Assembly: GCF_037040815.1 (NCBI RefSeq)
Contig: NZ_CP146232.1
Coordinates: 2,226,501-2,290,500, forward strand
Source of the DNA: Pararoseomonas sp. SCSIO 73927
Lineage (GTDB): Bacteria > Pseudomonadota > Alphaproteobacteria > Acetobacterales > Acetobacteraceae
Direction of reading: 5' to 3'
DNA length: 64,000 nt
This document shows, piece after piece, positions 52,887 through 61,997 of this stretch. The notes under the pieces were generated by a model. That model had not been told where the DNA came from, searched no databases, and worked only from the letters and a program-made list of their open reading frames with translations. The position numbers were made by a program, and so were the translations under genes. Numbering within the stretch: the first letter of the stretch is position 1; each line of letters starts with the position of its first letter.

Positions 52887-54459
52887 CGCCGGCATAGCGG
52901 TAGCGGTCGCTCATGGGGCCGGTGTCGAGGCCCGTGACTGTGGCGCGCGTGACGGAGTTCTCGATGAGCTGGAAGAGCATGACGAAGGGGCTGCTCTCCC
53001 GGCTCACCCGCTGGAGCTCCTCGTACATGGCGTTGCGCTTGGCGGCGTCCGGCTCCTTGCGGGCGGCGAGGGTTCGGGCGCTGATCTCGGGGATGTGCCA
53101 GCTGGCGCGCCAGGCCAGGGTCTTGTTGCGGGCCTCATCCGAATTGTCTGTATTGATGAGGAAAGCCTCGGCATTGGTGTTGGGGTCGAAGTAGTCGCTG
53201 CCCCACTGCACCTGGGCGATGTCGTGCTGGCGGGCGCGGGTGCGGCTGACGACCTGCCGGCTGTCGCCCGGGTTCATGCGCAGTCGGATGCCGATGCGGG
53301 CGAGGTTCGCCTGGATGGCCTGGGCGATGTCCAGGAAGGGGGCCTCGGCCGTGAAGTCGAAGCTGGCCTCAAAGCCGTCGGCGAGACCTGCCTGGGCCAT
53401 CAAAGCCCTTGCGGCGTCGATGTCCTGGCGGAAGGGGGTGTCGGTGAGGGCGCCGGGCAAGCCCTGGGGCAGGAAGCTCTGGTTGACGGCGTAGGTATTG
53501 GGAACGAGGCCGCGCTGGATACCCTCGTAGTCGATGGCCATCTTAATGGCCTGCCGCACCTCCGGCCGGGCGAGCTGCGGAACCTTCTGGTTGAGGGAAA
53601 GATACATGACGCTGGCGCGGCGCTGCGCGTGAAGCCGGAAGCGCTGATCCTGCGAGACCTGACGGATCTGCTCGGCCAGGAGGTTGCGGGCGATGTCGAA
53701 GTCGCCGCGCTGGAGGCCGAGAAGCTGGACCGATGGGTCCGCGACATGGCGCGTGATGATGCGGCGGGTGGCAGGGGCGCGGCCGGCGTGGGGGTTGGCC
53801 TCCAGCACGATGCTCTCGTTCGCCCGCCAGCTGCGGAGCATGTAGGGGCCGGAGCCGGCGGTGTTGGCCTTCAGCCAGGTATTCCCAAGATCGTCGCCGC
53901 GCGCCTGTGCGGTAGCGGCCGCCTTCTCGATCACGCTGCCGACCACGGCGGAGAGACAGAAGAGGAGGAAACTGGGAGCGGTCGGCTCCTCCGTCCGCAG
54001 GACGAGGGTGTGGGGATCGGCGGCGCGGATGCGCTCGGCCACATTGTCCTTGGTGAAGCCGAACTGGTTGATGATGAAGGCGGGCGACTTGTTCATGATC
54101 ACGGCGCGCTGGAGCGACCAGGCCGCGTCTTCCGCCGTGACGGGGTTGCCGGAGGAGAAGCGGGGCCCCCGGCGCATGCGGAAGGTGAAGGTCCGGCCAT
54201 CGTCGGAGACGGCCCAGCTCTCGGCGAGCTCGCCGGTGAGTTGGGCGGGGTCGTTGTTCGGGGTGGTGACAAGCTTCTGGTAGACGTTGCCGCAGACCTC
54301 GGCGCCGCTCCACTCGAAGCTCTCGGCCGGATCGACGCTGGTGAGATCGCTGATCTGCTTAGCGACGACAAGAACGCCGGCCGGTGTCTGGGCCATGGCG
54401 GGCAGGGCGGCGCCCAAGAGAAGTGGGGCTTGTAGCAAGCCGCGTCGTGCCAACACCAT
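52873..54459 (-). CDS. ABC transporter substrate-binding protein, peptide/nickel (SBP family 5) type
   Basis: A 528-residue receptor from the ATG at 54459 (GGGAGAGG upstream); its leader MVLARRGLLQAPLLLGAALP ends AMAQ. Blocks: SVDPAESFEWSGAEVCGNVY, TFRMRRGPRFSSGNPVTAED, AWSLQRAVIMNK, NTAGSGPYMLRSW and RPEVRQAIKMAIDYEGIQ. No permease or ATPase genes are near, so it is the third orphan dipeptide-type receptor in the window. It is transcribed toward the DmpA-type aminopeptidase gene and the two overlap at their ends, suggesting linked peptide use. Confidence 0.87.
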   Translation of the reverse strand: MVLARRGLLQAPLLLGAALPAMAQTPAGVLVVAKQISDLTSVDPAESFEWSGAEVCGNVYQKLVTTPNNDPAQLTGELAESWAVSDDGRTFTFRMRRGPRFSSGNPVTAEDAAWSLQRAVIMNKSPAFIINQFGFTKDNVAERIRAADPHTLVLRTEEPTAPSFLLFCLSAVVGSVIEKAAATAQARGDDLGNTWLKANTAGSGPYMLRSWRANESIVLEANPHAGRAPATRRIITRHVADPSVQLLGLQRGDFDIARNLLAEQIRQVSQDQRFRLHAQRRASVMYLSLNQKVPQLARPEVRQAIKMAIDYEGIQRGLVPNTYAVNQSFLPQGLPGALTDTPFRQDIDAARALMAQAGLADGFEASFDFTAEAPFLDIAQAIQANLARIGIRLRMNPGDSRQVVSRTRARQHDIAQVQWGSDYFDPNTNAEAFLINTDNSDEARNKTLAWRASWHIPEISARTLAARKEPDAAKRNAMYEELQRVSRESSPFVMLFQLIENSVTRATVTGLDTGPMSDRYRYAGVTKA

Positions 54460-55019
54460 TGCTCGTGCCTCTCCCTCAAACCGCGGAATGATCGCCAGGA
54501 AGGCTGCTCTGGCGCAAGTCCGCCCCTTTACCGCCCAGAGCGGCGGGGTATGGCTGTGAGGGTCACCTCGAGCGAGCGGTATTCCTTGTTCGCTAGGGCC
54601 GTTGGGATCTCGGCAGCAGCGAGAAATCATTCGTCTCGGCCACCCGATCCTGAGCGGTCGCGCTTGCCTCCCGGCGAGACCTAGCGCCGTGTGGATGAAG
54701 GACTTGGTCCCGGCACAAGCTTGGCTGGTGTTGGCTGCGAACGGCCGATTGAGGCTGGGCCTTCCGGTGGCCCCTTCCTTGGATGACTCACTCGGAAGCG
54801 GCCATGCCGCTTTCGGCCAACCTCGGACTTTGAGGTGAGCGCCGCTTGATGAGTCATGGCGGCGACTGCTTCTCGGTTACGGTGCTGCATTGGGCTCATG
54901 CTGGCCGCGAGTTGCGGGAAGCCACGACAGGCTTCCACACGCTGGATCCCTACATCGAAGATCTGGAACTCGGAGGAGGGGAGGACGGGCGGTACTGGTG
55001 TTACCGAGCCTGCGTGCCT
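54460..55019. other. 560-bp stretch with no supported gene
   Basis: It must contain the promoter of the minus-strand receptor gene. Frames of 70-85 codons exist on both strands but lack domains and ribosome-binding sites. No RNA gene or repeat is seen. Confidence 0.5.
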
Positions 55020-56327
55020 CTACAACCGCGCCGGACCCTGCAGCCCTGGAGGTGGTGTCGCCTCCTCCGCATCCGGGTCGCGGCCCTGCTGCCTATCGAG
55101 CGACCGCATGATGGGCGTGACGGTGAGCCCGTGCAGCAGGACCGACATGAGGACGATAAGCCCCACCAGCCCCCAAAGGCGCTCGGCGCCCGCCACTTCC
55201 ATGTGGTTCAGCCCGTATGCCAGGTAGTAGAAGGAGCCGACGCCCCGGATGCCGAAGAAGGCCAGGGTCAGCTTCTCGCTCCGGTCCGCCCGGAACCCGA
55301 TCAGGCCGATCAGGCCCGTCACCGGCCGGATGACCAGCAGAATCACCGCGGCGATCCCCACATCGGCCCAGGTCACGGGGGCGAGAAGGCCGCTCACCAG
55401 CGCACCGCCAAAGACCAGCAGCAGGACCATCATGGCGATGCGCTCGATCTGCTCGGTCACCGCGTGCATCTGCAACTGAAAATCGTGATCACGGTGAGCA
55501 TGGCGGAAGGCGACCGCGGTCACGAAGACCGCCAGGAAGCCGTAGCTGTGGATGATCTCCGTCAGCCCGTAGGAGACGAGCGTGGCGGAGAGCGCGATCA
55601 GCCCGTCACCGGTCTTGGCCAGCTTGGTCTCGGCCGGAACGTGGAAGGTGAGCCACCCGAAGGCGCGGCCGATCAGCCAGCCGGCACCAACGCCGGCTCC
55701 GATTTCCCACAGCACCCGGTAGGTGAACCACTCGACGAACCAGGGCTCACCGGTGCCGGCCACCGCGGCCAGGGCGATCGCGAGATGAACGAAGGGGAAG
55801 GCCAATCCGTCGTTCAGCCCGGCCTCGGAGGTCAGGCCGAACCGCACCTCGTCCTCCTCGCCTGTCTTGGGCGGGCCCACCTGGACGTCGGCGGCGAGAA
55901 CGGGATCGGTGGGGGCGAGACTGGCCGCGAGCAGGAGGGCGATAACCCAGGGCATTCCCAACCCTCCGCCCAGCAGCAGAGCGATGGCGGCGATGCCGAG
56001 GGGCATCGTCACCCCGAGCAGCCGCCAGGTCACGGCCCATCGCCGCCAGTCGAAGATGCGGTCGAGCTTCAGGCCCGCCCCCATCAGCGCGATGATCACC
56101 ACGAACTCGGTAAACCGCTCCGTGATCTCTGGGTGGTCGAGCGGCAGCGGCCTGATCGTCATCTGCGGCAGCGAGAAGAGGGCCGCACCGAGCGCGATGC
56201 AGACGATCGGCAGGGAGAGCGGCAGGCGTTTGAGGACCAGCGGCAGCCAGGCGACCAGGGCGACGAGAACCCCGAAGCCGGTGAGGGCGAGGATGTAGGG
56301 ATCGGGAAGCAGGCTGCCGTCCATCAT
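55020..56327 (-). CDS. Cation:proton antiporter, CPA1 family
   Basis: A 435-residue membrane protein with about twelve helices, of the NhaP/CPA1 type that exchanges Na+ or K+ for protons. The conserved core is present: ASLAPTDPVLAADVQVG in helix 5 and SEAGLNDGLAFPFVHLAI in helix 6, whose Asn-Asp pair carries the ion. A late FGIRGVGSFYYLAYGL matches the family's GxRG segment. The tail is short with no large cytoplasmic regulatory domain. The gene stands alone. Confidence 0.9.
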   Translation of the reverse strand: MMDGSLLPDPYILALTGFGVLVALVAWLPLVLKRLPLSLPIVCIALGAALFSLPQMTIRPLPLDHPEITERFTEFVVIIALMGAGLKLDRIFDWRRWAVTWRLLGVTMPLGIAAIALLLGGGLGMPWVIALLLAASLAPTDPVLAADVQVGPPKTGEEDEVRFGLTSEAGLNDGLAFPFVHLAIALAAVAGTGEPWFVEWFTYRVLWEIGAGVGAGWLIGRAFGWLTFHVPAETKLAKTGDGLIALSATLVSYGLTEIIHSYGFLAVFVTAVAFRHAHRDHDFQLQMHAVTEQIERIAMMVLLLVFGGALVSGLLAPVTWADVGIAAVILLVIRPVTGLIGLIGFRADRSEKLTLAFFGIRGVGSFYYLAYGLNHMEVAGAERLWGLVGLIVLMSVLLHGLTVTPIMRSLDRQQGRDPDAEEATPPPGLQGPARL

Positions 56328-56373
56328 GCGTCCTACCGAGGTTGATTGGACCGCCGCCCTGCCTACCCGTGGT

Positions 56374-56547
56374 TTAACGGTCTCCCGACTTGCGGTTGCT
56401 CTGGGTCGAGCTGCTTACCCCGCCCTGCTTGCCGCCGCTGCGTACAGCGCCCGCATGAGCATCCTTAGGATTGGCCTTACCACCTGTGGCGTTCTTGCCG
56501 CCCTGAGGTGCGCGACCGGCAGGCGGAAGGGGAGGGAGGTTGGCCAT
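56374..56547 (-). CDS. Small Gly/Lys-rich hydrophilic protein
   Basis: A 57-residue frame from ATG 56547, preceded by GAGG. It is disordered in character: MANLPPLPPAGRAPQGGKNA, TGGKANPKDAHAGAVRSGGK, then SSSTQSNRKSGD. There is no signal peptide or membrane segment. The pattern resembles small stress-induced or nucleic-acid-associated proteins, but no family is recognised. It lies upstream of the antiporter gene on the same strand. Confidence 0.45.
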   Translation of the reverse strand: MANLPPLPPAGRAPQGGKNATGGKANPKDAHAGAVRSGGKQGGVSSSTQSNRKSGDR

Positions 56548-56725
56548 GGGAACGCCTCGTGATGTTGGAAGGAGGGATCGGCGCAGCGGGTCGAACGACA
56601 CGGCATCGCCACGCCCACGATCGGCACAGCTGAAGCTCGGGCGTTTAGCGCGTAATTGGAGGAAGAGTTGGATCGCCCGAGGTGACGAAACACCAACTCT
56701 GGATGAGAGTAATCGGAAAACATCG

Positions 56726-56919
56726 CGCGATTACAAGGCGCTAAACCTTGTAGACTAAATCGCCCAAGTCCCAAGCTTTGGAGACGAATGCCTCTCCGGA
56801 GAGAGAAAACGGCGCTCGTTCCACCTTCGAAGTATCAAGGTGCGCGCCGAAAATGTAGCGGAGCCACACGGAAAAGCGCGATCCCAACCTACCCAGAGAA
56901 AAGTTCTTCTGGAGAAGAT

Positions 56920-56923
<4 letters not shown>
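56726..56923. repeat. Dispersed repeat, copy abutting the 3' end of tRNA-Gly
   Basis: Matches the copy at 30982-31183 along its length (shared TCGCCCAAGTCCCAAGCTT, GCTCGTTCCACCTTCGAAGT, AAGCGCGATCCCAA) and the copy at 17831 more loosely. The right border falls at GGAGC, which is also the last bases of the tRNA-Gly gene on the minus strand, so the repeat is the tRNA's 3' flank. The other copies keep the GGAGC and diverge beyond it. Confidence 0.72.
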
Positions 56924-56994
<71 letters not shown>

Positions 56995-57116
56995 GCTCCG
57001 TGCGTGGCGGCCGTATGACACGGGCCCGCGGGGCACGCAACCCCCTCCGCGGGTCGTATCGCACCGGCAACGCCCCTGCCCTGGCCCTCACCCCGCCGCG
57101 CCGGTAGTCTCCCCCC

Positions 57117-58313
57117 ATGATCCCTGCCGAAGACCGCGCCGAGGCCGGCAGGCCGCCCGCCAGGGTCCGGCACCGCCGCGTCTTCTACGTCCCGGGCTAC
57201 GACCCCCGGAGCCCCCGCACCTACTTCCTCCTCTTCTCGCGCGAGCTGCGGAAGTTCGCCGCCCTCCACGGCATCACCGCCCGCATGCGCGCGGGGAAGG
57301 AAGACCCCGCCACAAGCTGGCACGTCACCGCGGACTGGCCTGGCGGCCCGGTAAAGACAACCGTGGACTGCCTCTCCTGGCACGAAATCGCCGTGCGGGA
57401 CTTCGCCGTGCCGAAGTGGCGCGTCGCCCTCCTCAGCCTGCGCGTCCTCTGGGACGCGGTGTGGACCGGCACGGTGTGGAGGATGCTTCGTCTGAACTGG
57501 AAGTTCGGGATCTTCTCCCTCTACCCCTGGGGCATGGCGCTGCTCTACGCGCTGGCGGCGCTGGGCCTCGTCGCCGCCTGCCTGACCCTGGCCGGGGCGG
57601 TCGGCCTACCCCGCCTGGCCGGGCTGGCTCCCGCCGCCCTCGGCCTCTACGGCCTGCTGCGGCTTACCGAAATCCTCGATCGCCGCTTCTTCGTCTGGTA
57701 CCTCATCAACGACTGGATCTTCACCTGGCGCCACCGCACCCGCCGGGACCCGGAGGCGGATGCGCGGTTCGAGAGCTTCGCCCGCCGCGTCGCCGACGCC
57801 GCGGAGGATCCCTCCCTCGACGAGGTCCTCGTCATCGGCCACAGCTCCGGCAGCTTCGTCTCCATCTCGATCGTGGCCCGCGCCCGGGAACTGATGAGGG
57901 AGGTGGAGGGGCGGCCCCGCCTCGCCCTCATGACGGTTGGCGGCAACACCCCCATCGCCGTCGCCGGCCGGCAGCCCAGCCCCGCCCGCGCGGCCATGCA
58001 GGCCCTGGTCACGGATGGCGGGATGCTCTGGGTGGACTACTTCGCCCCGCAGGACGTGCTGAACTTCCCCTGGCTGGAGCCGGTCGCGGCCTTCCGTCTT
58101 GACCTCGGCGGCAAGCCCCCACGCAACCCTTCCGTCCGCTCCGCCCGCTTCCGGGAGATCTTCTCCGAGGAGCGCTACGCGGAAATGGCCTACCGCTTCT
58201 ACGAGCTGCACTTCCAGTTCCTGCGCGCCAACGACCGGCACGGCGAGTACGAGTTCTACCGCTTCCTGGCCGGCCCCGAGCCCCTGGAGTCCGTCACGCG
58301 TGAACCCGGCTGA
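57117..58313 (+). CDS. Membrane-associated serine-hydrolase-like protein (GHSSG motif)
   Basis: A 398-residue protein of unknown specific function. An alpha/beta-hydrolase plan is suggested by VFYVPGYDPRSPRTYFLLF at the front (oxyanion region) and VLVIGHSSGSFVSISIVARA in the middle, with the GHSSG nucleophile elbow near residue 242. Between them lies a two-helix membrane hairpin (MALLYALAALGLVAACLTLA and a second stretch near residue 180). The end is rich in aromatic residues (YRFYELHFQFLRAN). Its last 14 bp overlap the P450 gene, so the two are co-expressed. A lipase, thioesterase or acyl-transfer role is possible. Confidence 0.7.
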   Translation: MIPAEDRAEAGRPPARVRHRRVFYVPGYDPRSPRTYFLLFSRELRKFAALHGITARMRAGKEDPATSWHVTADWPGGPVKTTVDCLSWHEIAVRDFAVPKWRVALLSLRVLWDAVWTGTVWRMLRLNWKFGIFSLYPWGMALLYALAALGLVAACLTLAGAVGLPRLAGLAPAALGLYGLLRLTEILDRRFFVWYLINDWIFTWRHRTRRDPEADARFESFARRVADAAEDPSLDEVLVIGHSSGSFVSISIVARARELMREVEGRPRLALMTVGGNTPIAVAGRQPSPARAAMQALVTDGGMLWVDYFAPQDVLNFPWLEPVAAFRLDLGGKPPRNPSVRSARFREIFSEERYAEMAYRFYELHFQFLRANDRHGEYEFYRFLAGPEPLESVTREPG

Positions 58314-59697
58314 GACAGCGCCCCGCTATCGCCCGCCCGCGCCGGTCCCCTCCGGCAATCTCGGCACCTTCCTGAAGGTCCTGCTCGGCCGGGACGCCAA
58401 CCTCCTCACCGCCCTGCCGCGCCGCGCCTACGAGATCCTCATGGGCGAGCGCGCCGTGGGCGATCGCCGCATCTACATCATCAACCACCCGGAAACGGCG
58501 CGCGAGGTGATGGTGGAGCGCGCGGCGAACTACCCCAAGGCCGCCCTCTTCGTGGACGCGCTCTCCCCTCTCGTCGGAGACGGCATCTTCGTCGCCAACG
58601 GCCGCAGCTGGCACCGCCAGCGCGACATGATCCGCCCGGCCATGTCCGGCATCGCCCTCTCCCGCGCCTACCCCCACATGGGCGCGGCGGTGGCGGACTG
58701 CGCCGCCCGAATCGCCGCCCACGCCCGCGCCGGCAAACCCTTCGCGCTGGACGCGGAGCTCAGCCACGTCACCGCCGACGTCGTCTTCCGCACCATCTTC
58801 TCCGAGCCGATCGAGGCGGAGGAGGCGATGACCGTCTTCGAGGCCTTTTCGCGCTTTCAGGTCCTCTCGGACCAGCTCGCCCCCTGGCAGCTCCTCTACT
58901 CCGGCAAGCCGCCCGCCCCGCCCCAGGTCGCGGGCTTCCGCGCCGCCTGCGCCGCCATCCGCGGCACCCTCGGCCGCATGGTGGACCGCCGCCTGGCCGC
59001 GGGCAGCGCTGCCGGGCGCGACATCGCCGACGCCCTGATCGGCGCCGCCGACCCCGAGACCGGCCGCCCCTTCACGCGCGAAGAGCTGGTGGACCAGATC
59101 GCCGTCTTCTTCCTCGCCGGCCACGAGACCACGGCCAGCATGCTCACCTGGGCCTTCGTCATCCTCGCCAACCTTCCCGGCGCCACCGCGCGCATCCGGG
59201 CGGAGGCGGACGGGCTGGGGCAGGGGGACCCAACCCTGGAACAGCTCCAGGCCGGCCTCCCCTACACCAAGCGCGTCCTCCGCGAGGTCCTGCGCCTCTA
59301 CCCGCCCGTCGGCTTCCTCGTCCGCTCCCCCCTGGCCCCGGACAAGGTCCGCCGCTGGACCCTCCAGCCCGGCGCCCTCGTCGTCGTCTCCCCCTGGGTG
59401 GTCCACCGCCACCGCCTCTTCTGGAAAGACCCCGACCTCTTCGACCCCGACCGCTTCCTGCCGGAACGCGCGGCCGAGATCCCGAAGGACGCCTACATCC
59501 CCTTCGGCCTCGGCCCCCGGGTCTGCCCCGGCGCCGCCTTCGCCACGGTGGAGAGCACCCTCCTCCTCGCCCGACTACTGGGCGCCTTCGACATCGCCCC
59601 CGTCTCCCCGGCCAGCATCCAGCCCACCGCCCGCCTGACGATCCGGCCCAACGGGACCGTCCTGTGCCGGGCTATTCCCCGGAGAGCAGGGGGCTGA
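58300..59697 (+). CDS. Cytochrome P450
   Basis: A 465-residue P450 starting at GTG 58300 inside the end of the upstream gene. Features: WxxxR-like SWHRQRDMIRPAMSG near residue 104, the I-helix FFLAGHETTASML (Thr277/278), the K-helix EVLRLYPP (Glu329, Arg332), and the heme loop PFGLGPRVCPGAAFA with the thiolate ligand Cys409. It is soluble, without a membrane anchor, and similar in pattern to bacterial CYP102/CYP4-like fatty-acid hydroxylases. No ferredoxin or reductase gene is nearby. Coupling to a GHSSG hydrolase suggests a lipid or ester substrate. Confidence 0.95.
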   Translation: MNPAETAPRYRPPAPVPSGNLGTFLKVLLGRDANLLTALPRRAYEILMGERAVGDRRIYIINHPETAREVMVERAANYPKAALFVDALSPLVGDGIFVANGRSWHRQRDMIRPAMSGIALSRAYPHMGAAVADCAARIAAHARAGKPFALDAELSHVTADVVFRTIFSEPIEAEEAMTVFEAFSRFQVLSDQLAPWQLLYSGKPPAPPQVAGFRAACAAIRGTLGRMVDRRLAAGSAAGRDIADALIGAADPETGRPFTREELVDQIAVFFLAGHETTASMLTWAFVILANLPGATARIRAEADGLGQGDPTLEQLQAGLPYTKRVLREVLRLYPPVGFLVRSPLAPDKVRRWTLQPGALVVVSPWVVHRHRLFWKDPDLFDPDRFLPERAAEIPKDAYIPFGLGPRVCPGAAFATVESTLLLARLLGAFDIAPVSPASIQPTARLTIRPNGTVLCRAIPRRAGG

Positions 59698-59714
59698 TCC
59701 TTCGCGTCCGGTCC

Positions 59715-59965
59715 GTGGCCAGGGAGAGGAAGAAGGAATTCTTCCTTTCCCCGGACCCCTCTCCATCATCTTTTTCTAGGCTTTGGGAATACCCTGCTGA
59801 CGGTGCGCCTCGGGTCGATGACCCGAGGCGACTGCCTGGGCAGGAAGGGGCCCGTCACGCGGAAACCCCATCTCAGGACGGCGCGGCGGCAGCCAGATGG
59901 GGGTCCAGGGGCCTCAGGCCCTTGGCGGGGGTTCCAGGGGGCAGCGCCCCCTGGCTCCGGACAGC
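59715..59965 (+). repeat. Structured intergenic repeat, copy 2 (other copy at 4674-4945, inverted)
   Basis: Begins TGGCCAGGGAGAGGAAGAA 18 bp after the P450 stop and carries hairpins in the same order as the 4.7-kb copy. The second hairpin (59806-59830) pairs CGCCTCGGGTC with GACCCGAGGCG, where copy 1 pairs CGCCTCGGCT with AGCCGAGGCG. The last (59934-59954) pairs CCAGGGGGC with GCCCCCTGG, where copy 1 pairs CCAAGGGGC with GCCCCTTGG. The differences are compensatory, so the folded form is what has been kept. It lies directly after a gene, as copy 1 does. Confidence 0.74.
59722..59750 (+). terminator. Hairpin after the P450 gene (first hairpin of the structured repeat)
   Basis: GGAAGAA pairs with TTCTTCC around a GGAA loop, extended by a partly paired GGGAGA/TTTCCC base. 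It starts 25 bp after the P450 stop. No T run follows directly, but a TTTTTC tract lies about 20 bp on. Confidence 0.55.
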
Positions 59966-60073
59966 GCAGGACAGGGCCGCACACCTCCATCGGTGTTCCG
60001 TCCTGCGCGACTTGCCCAGACGGCACATGAACCGCATCTAGGGGTAAATCACTCCGGACAGGCGTCGGTCATC

Positions 60074-61006
60074 ATGGATTCCCTTCTCAACCCTGCCCCA
60101 GGCGGCGCGCCCGCCGAGGACGTCATCAAGGATGGCGACCAGAAGAGCTTCATGCAGGACGTGGTGGCCGCCAGCCGCCAGGTGCCGGTGCTGGTCGATT
60201 TCTGGGCCACTTGGTGCGGTCCCTGCAAGCAGCTCACCCCCACGCTGGAGAAGGTGGTCCGCGCCGCCGGCGGGCGCGTGCGGCTGGTGAAGATCGACAT
60301 CGACGCCAACCGCGCCCTGGTGCAGCAGCTCGCGCAGCTCGGCCTTCCGCTGCAGTCCGTGCCCACGGTGGCCGCCTTCTGGCAGGGCCAGATCGCCGAC
60401 CTCTTCCAGGGCGCGCTGCCCGAGAGCGAGGTGAAGAAGTTCATCGAGAACCTGCTGAAGACGGCCGGCGGGCAGATGCCTTCCGCCGACCTCCTCGCCG
60501 AGGCGAAGCAGGCGGTGGAGGAGGGAGACTTCCAGGGCGCGCTGGAGCTTTACGGGGCGCTGGCCCAGCAGGAACCGGAGAACGCGGCCGCCATGGCCGG
60601 CGTCGCCCGCTGCCTGATGGAGCTGGGCGAGGAGGACCAGGCGGAGCAGGTGCTCGAGAGCCTGCCCGCGAAGCTGCGCGACCACGCGGAGGTGACCGCG
60701 GTCCGCTCCGCGCTGGAGCTGGCCAAGGCCGGGCGCGAGGCGCGCGGCAAGCTGGCGGAGTACGAGTCCCGGCTCGCCGCCGACCCGAACGACCACGAGG
60801 CGCGGATTGACCTTGCCGTGGCCCTCAACGCCGCCGGGGATCGCACCGCGGCGGCCGATGCGCTCCTTGACGCCTTCAAGCGCGACCGCACTTGGAACGA
60901 CGGTGCCGCCCGCAAGCAGCTGCTCAAGTTCTTTGAGGCATGGGGCTTCGAGGATCCGGCCACGAAGGCCGGGCGCCGCAAGCTCTCCTCCATGCTGTTC
61001 AGCTGA
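60074..61006 (+). CDS. Thioredoxin-domain co-chaperone with TPR-like tail (CnoX/YbbN-like)
   Basis: A 310-residue cytoplasmic protein. Residues 15-125 form a thioredoxin domain with VLVDFWATWCGPCKQLTP, so the WCGPC site has both cysteines (48 and 51); the E. coli homologue lacks one. The rest is a helical, TPR-like region: ADLLAEAKQAVEEGDFQGAL, AAAMAGVARCLMELGEEDQA and EARIDLAVALNAAGDRTAAA. Such proteins protect and hand over unfolded or oxidised proteins to chaperones. It heads a compact plus-strand run with LON-domain, Trm112-like and DUF971 genes. Confidence 0.9.
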   Translation: MDSLLNPAPGGAPAEDVIKDGDQKSFMQDVVAASRQVPVLVDFWATWCGPCKQLTPTLEKVVRAAGGRVRLVKIDIDANRALVQQLAQLGLPLQSVPTVAAFWQGQIADLFQGALPESEVKKFIENLLKTAGGQMPSADLLAEAKQAVEEGDFQGALELYGALAQQEPENAAAMAGVARCLMELGEEDQAEQVLESLPAKLRDHAEVTAVRSALELAKAGREARGKLAEYESRLAADPNDHEARIDLAVALNAAGDRTAAADALLDAFKRDRTWNDGAARKQLLKFFEAWGFEDPATKAGRRKLSSMLFS

Positions 61007-61070
61007 GGCGGAGCCGGGGGGAGGGCGCCCGCCCTCCCTCGCTTTCCGACCGCCACGAGGAGCCCCGGAC

Positions 61071-61733
61071 ATGCCCTTCCACCCCCGGGACCTCGGCGGC
61101 CTACCGGCGGAGATCGCGATCTTCCCCCTGCCGGGGGCCCTTCTCCTGCCCGGCGGGCGGCTGCCGCTGAACATCTTCGAGCCGCGCTACCTGGCGATGA
61201 TGGAGGCGAGCCTCTCGAACGGCCGCTGCCTCGGGATGATCCAGCCGGACACGGGCGCCCCCGCCGGCCCCACCGGCCCCGCCCTCTACCGCGTGGGCTG
61301 CCTCGGCCGCGTCTCCTCCTTCGCGGAGACGGAGGATGGCCGCCTGCTGATCAGCCTCACCGGCCTTGTCCGCTTCCACATCGCGGAGGAGCTGCCGATG
61401 CGGGACGGCTATCGCCGGGTGCGCCCGGACTACGCCCCCTTCGCCGCCGACCTGGCCCGACCCGCCCCTCCGCCGATGCTGAACCGCCCGGCGCTGCTGG
61501 ACTCCCTGCGCGCATACTTCCGCAGCAAGGGCATCGAGGCGAACTGGGAGGCAATCGAGGGACTGGAGGACGGCCCGCTCGTCGCCACCCTCGCCATGGT
61601 CTGCCCCTTCGACCCTGTGGAGAAGCAGGCCCTGCTGGAGGCCGCCGACCCCACCGCCCGGGCCGAGGCGCTGGCCGCCATGCTGCGGATGGACAGCCTG
61701 CCCGGTCCGGGCCAAGACATGCGCCCGAGTTGA
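61071..61733 (+). CDS. LON substrate-binding domain protein
   Basis: A 220-residue protein made only of the N-terminal (LAN) domain of Lon protease: [20 protein letters not shown] followed by [14 protein letters not shown], then [20 protein letters not shown] and a helical end with [20 protein letters not shown]. There is no ATPase or protease part, as is usual for this stand-alone family in alphaproteobacteria. It lies 64 bp after the thioredoxin gene and probably serves protein quality control with it. Confidence 0.92.
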   Translation: MPFHPRDLGGLPAEIAIFPLPGALLLPGGRLPLNIFEPRYLAMMEASLSNGRCLGMIQPDTGAPAGPTGPALYRVGCLGRVSSFAETEDGRLLISLTGLVRFHIAEELPMRDGYRRVRPDYAPFAADLARPAPPPMLNRPALLDSLRAYFRSKGIEANWEAIEGLEDGPLVATLAMVCPFDPVEKQALLEAADPTARAEALAAMLRMDSLPGPGQDMRPS

Positions 61734-61771
61734 GGCGCCCAGTTCAGGGCGCCGGAGCCGAGGACTTCCCG

Positions 61772-61993
61772 ATGAGCCAGACGACGCCGCCCGCCGGCGA
61801 TGCCGCCCCCGCCGCAACCCCCGCGGCAACCGTCGATCCCCGCCTGCTGGAGATCCTCGTCTGCCCCGTCACCAAGGGCCCGCTGCGCTACGACCGCGCG
61901 GCCGGGGAACTGGTGAGCGAGGGCGCGGGCCTCGCCTATCCCATCCGCGACGGCATCCCCATCATGCTGCCGGACGAGGCGCGCCGCCTGTAG
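61772..61993 (+). CDS. Trm112-family small protein
   Basis: A 73-residue protein with [20 protein letters not shown] and [20 protein letters not shown], the standard Trm112/YcaR pattern. Only one of the metal-binding cysteines (CPV) is present; the usual second pair is missing, as in many bacterial members. An Ala/Pro-rich lead of 20 residues precedes the domain. Family members activate methyltransferases in eukaryotes and archaea; the bacterial role is unclear. Confidence 0.92.
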   Translation: MSQTTPPAGDAAPAATPAATVDPRLLEILVCPVTKGPLRYDRAAGELVSEGAGLAYPIRDGIPIMLPDEARRL

Positions 61994-61997
61994 CGGC

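Noticed and set aside
54846..56345. A 499-codon plus-strand frame opposite the antiporter gene
   Set aside because: It is rich in Gln, His, Asp and Gly without domains, as expected for the complement of a membrane-protein gene.
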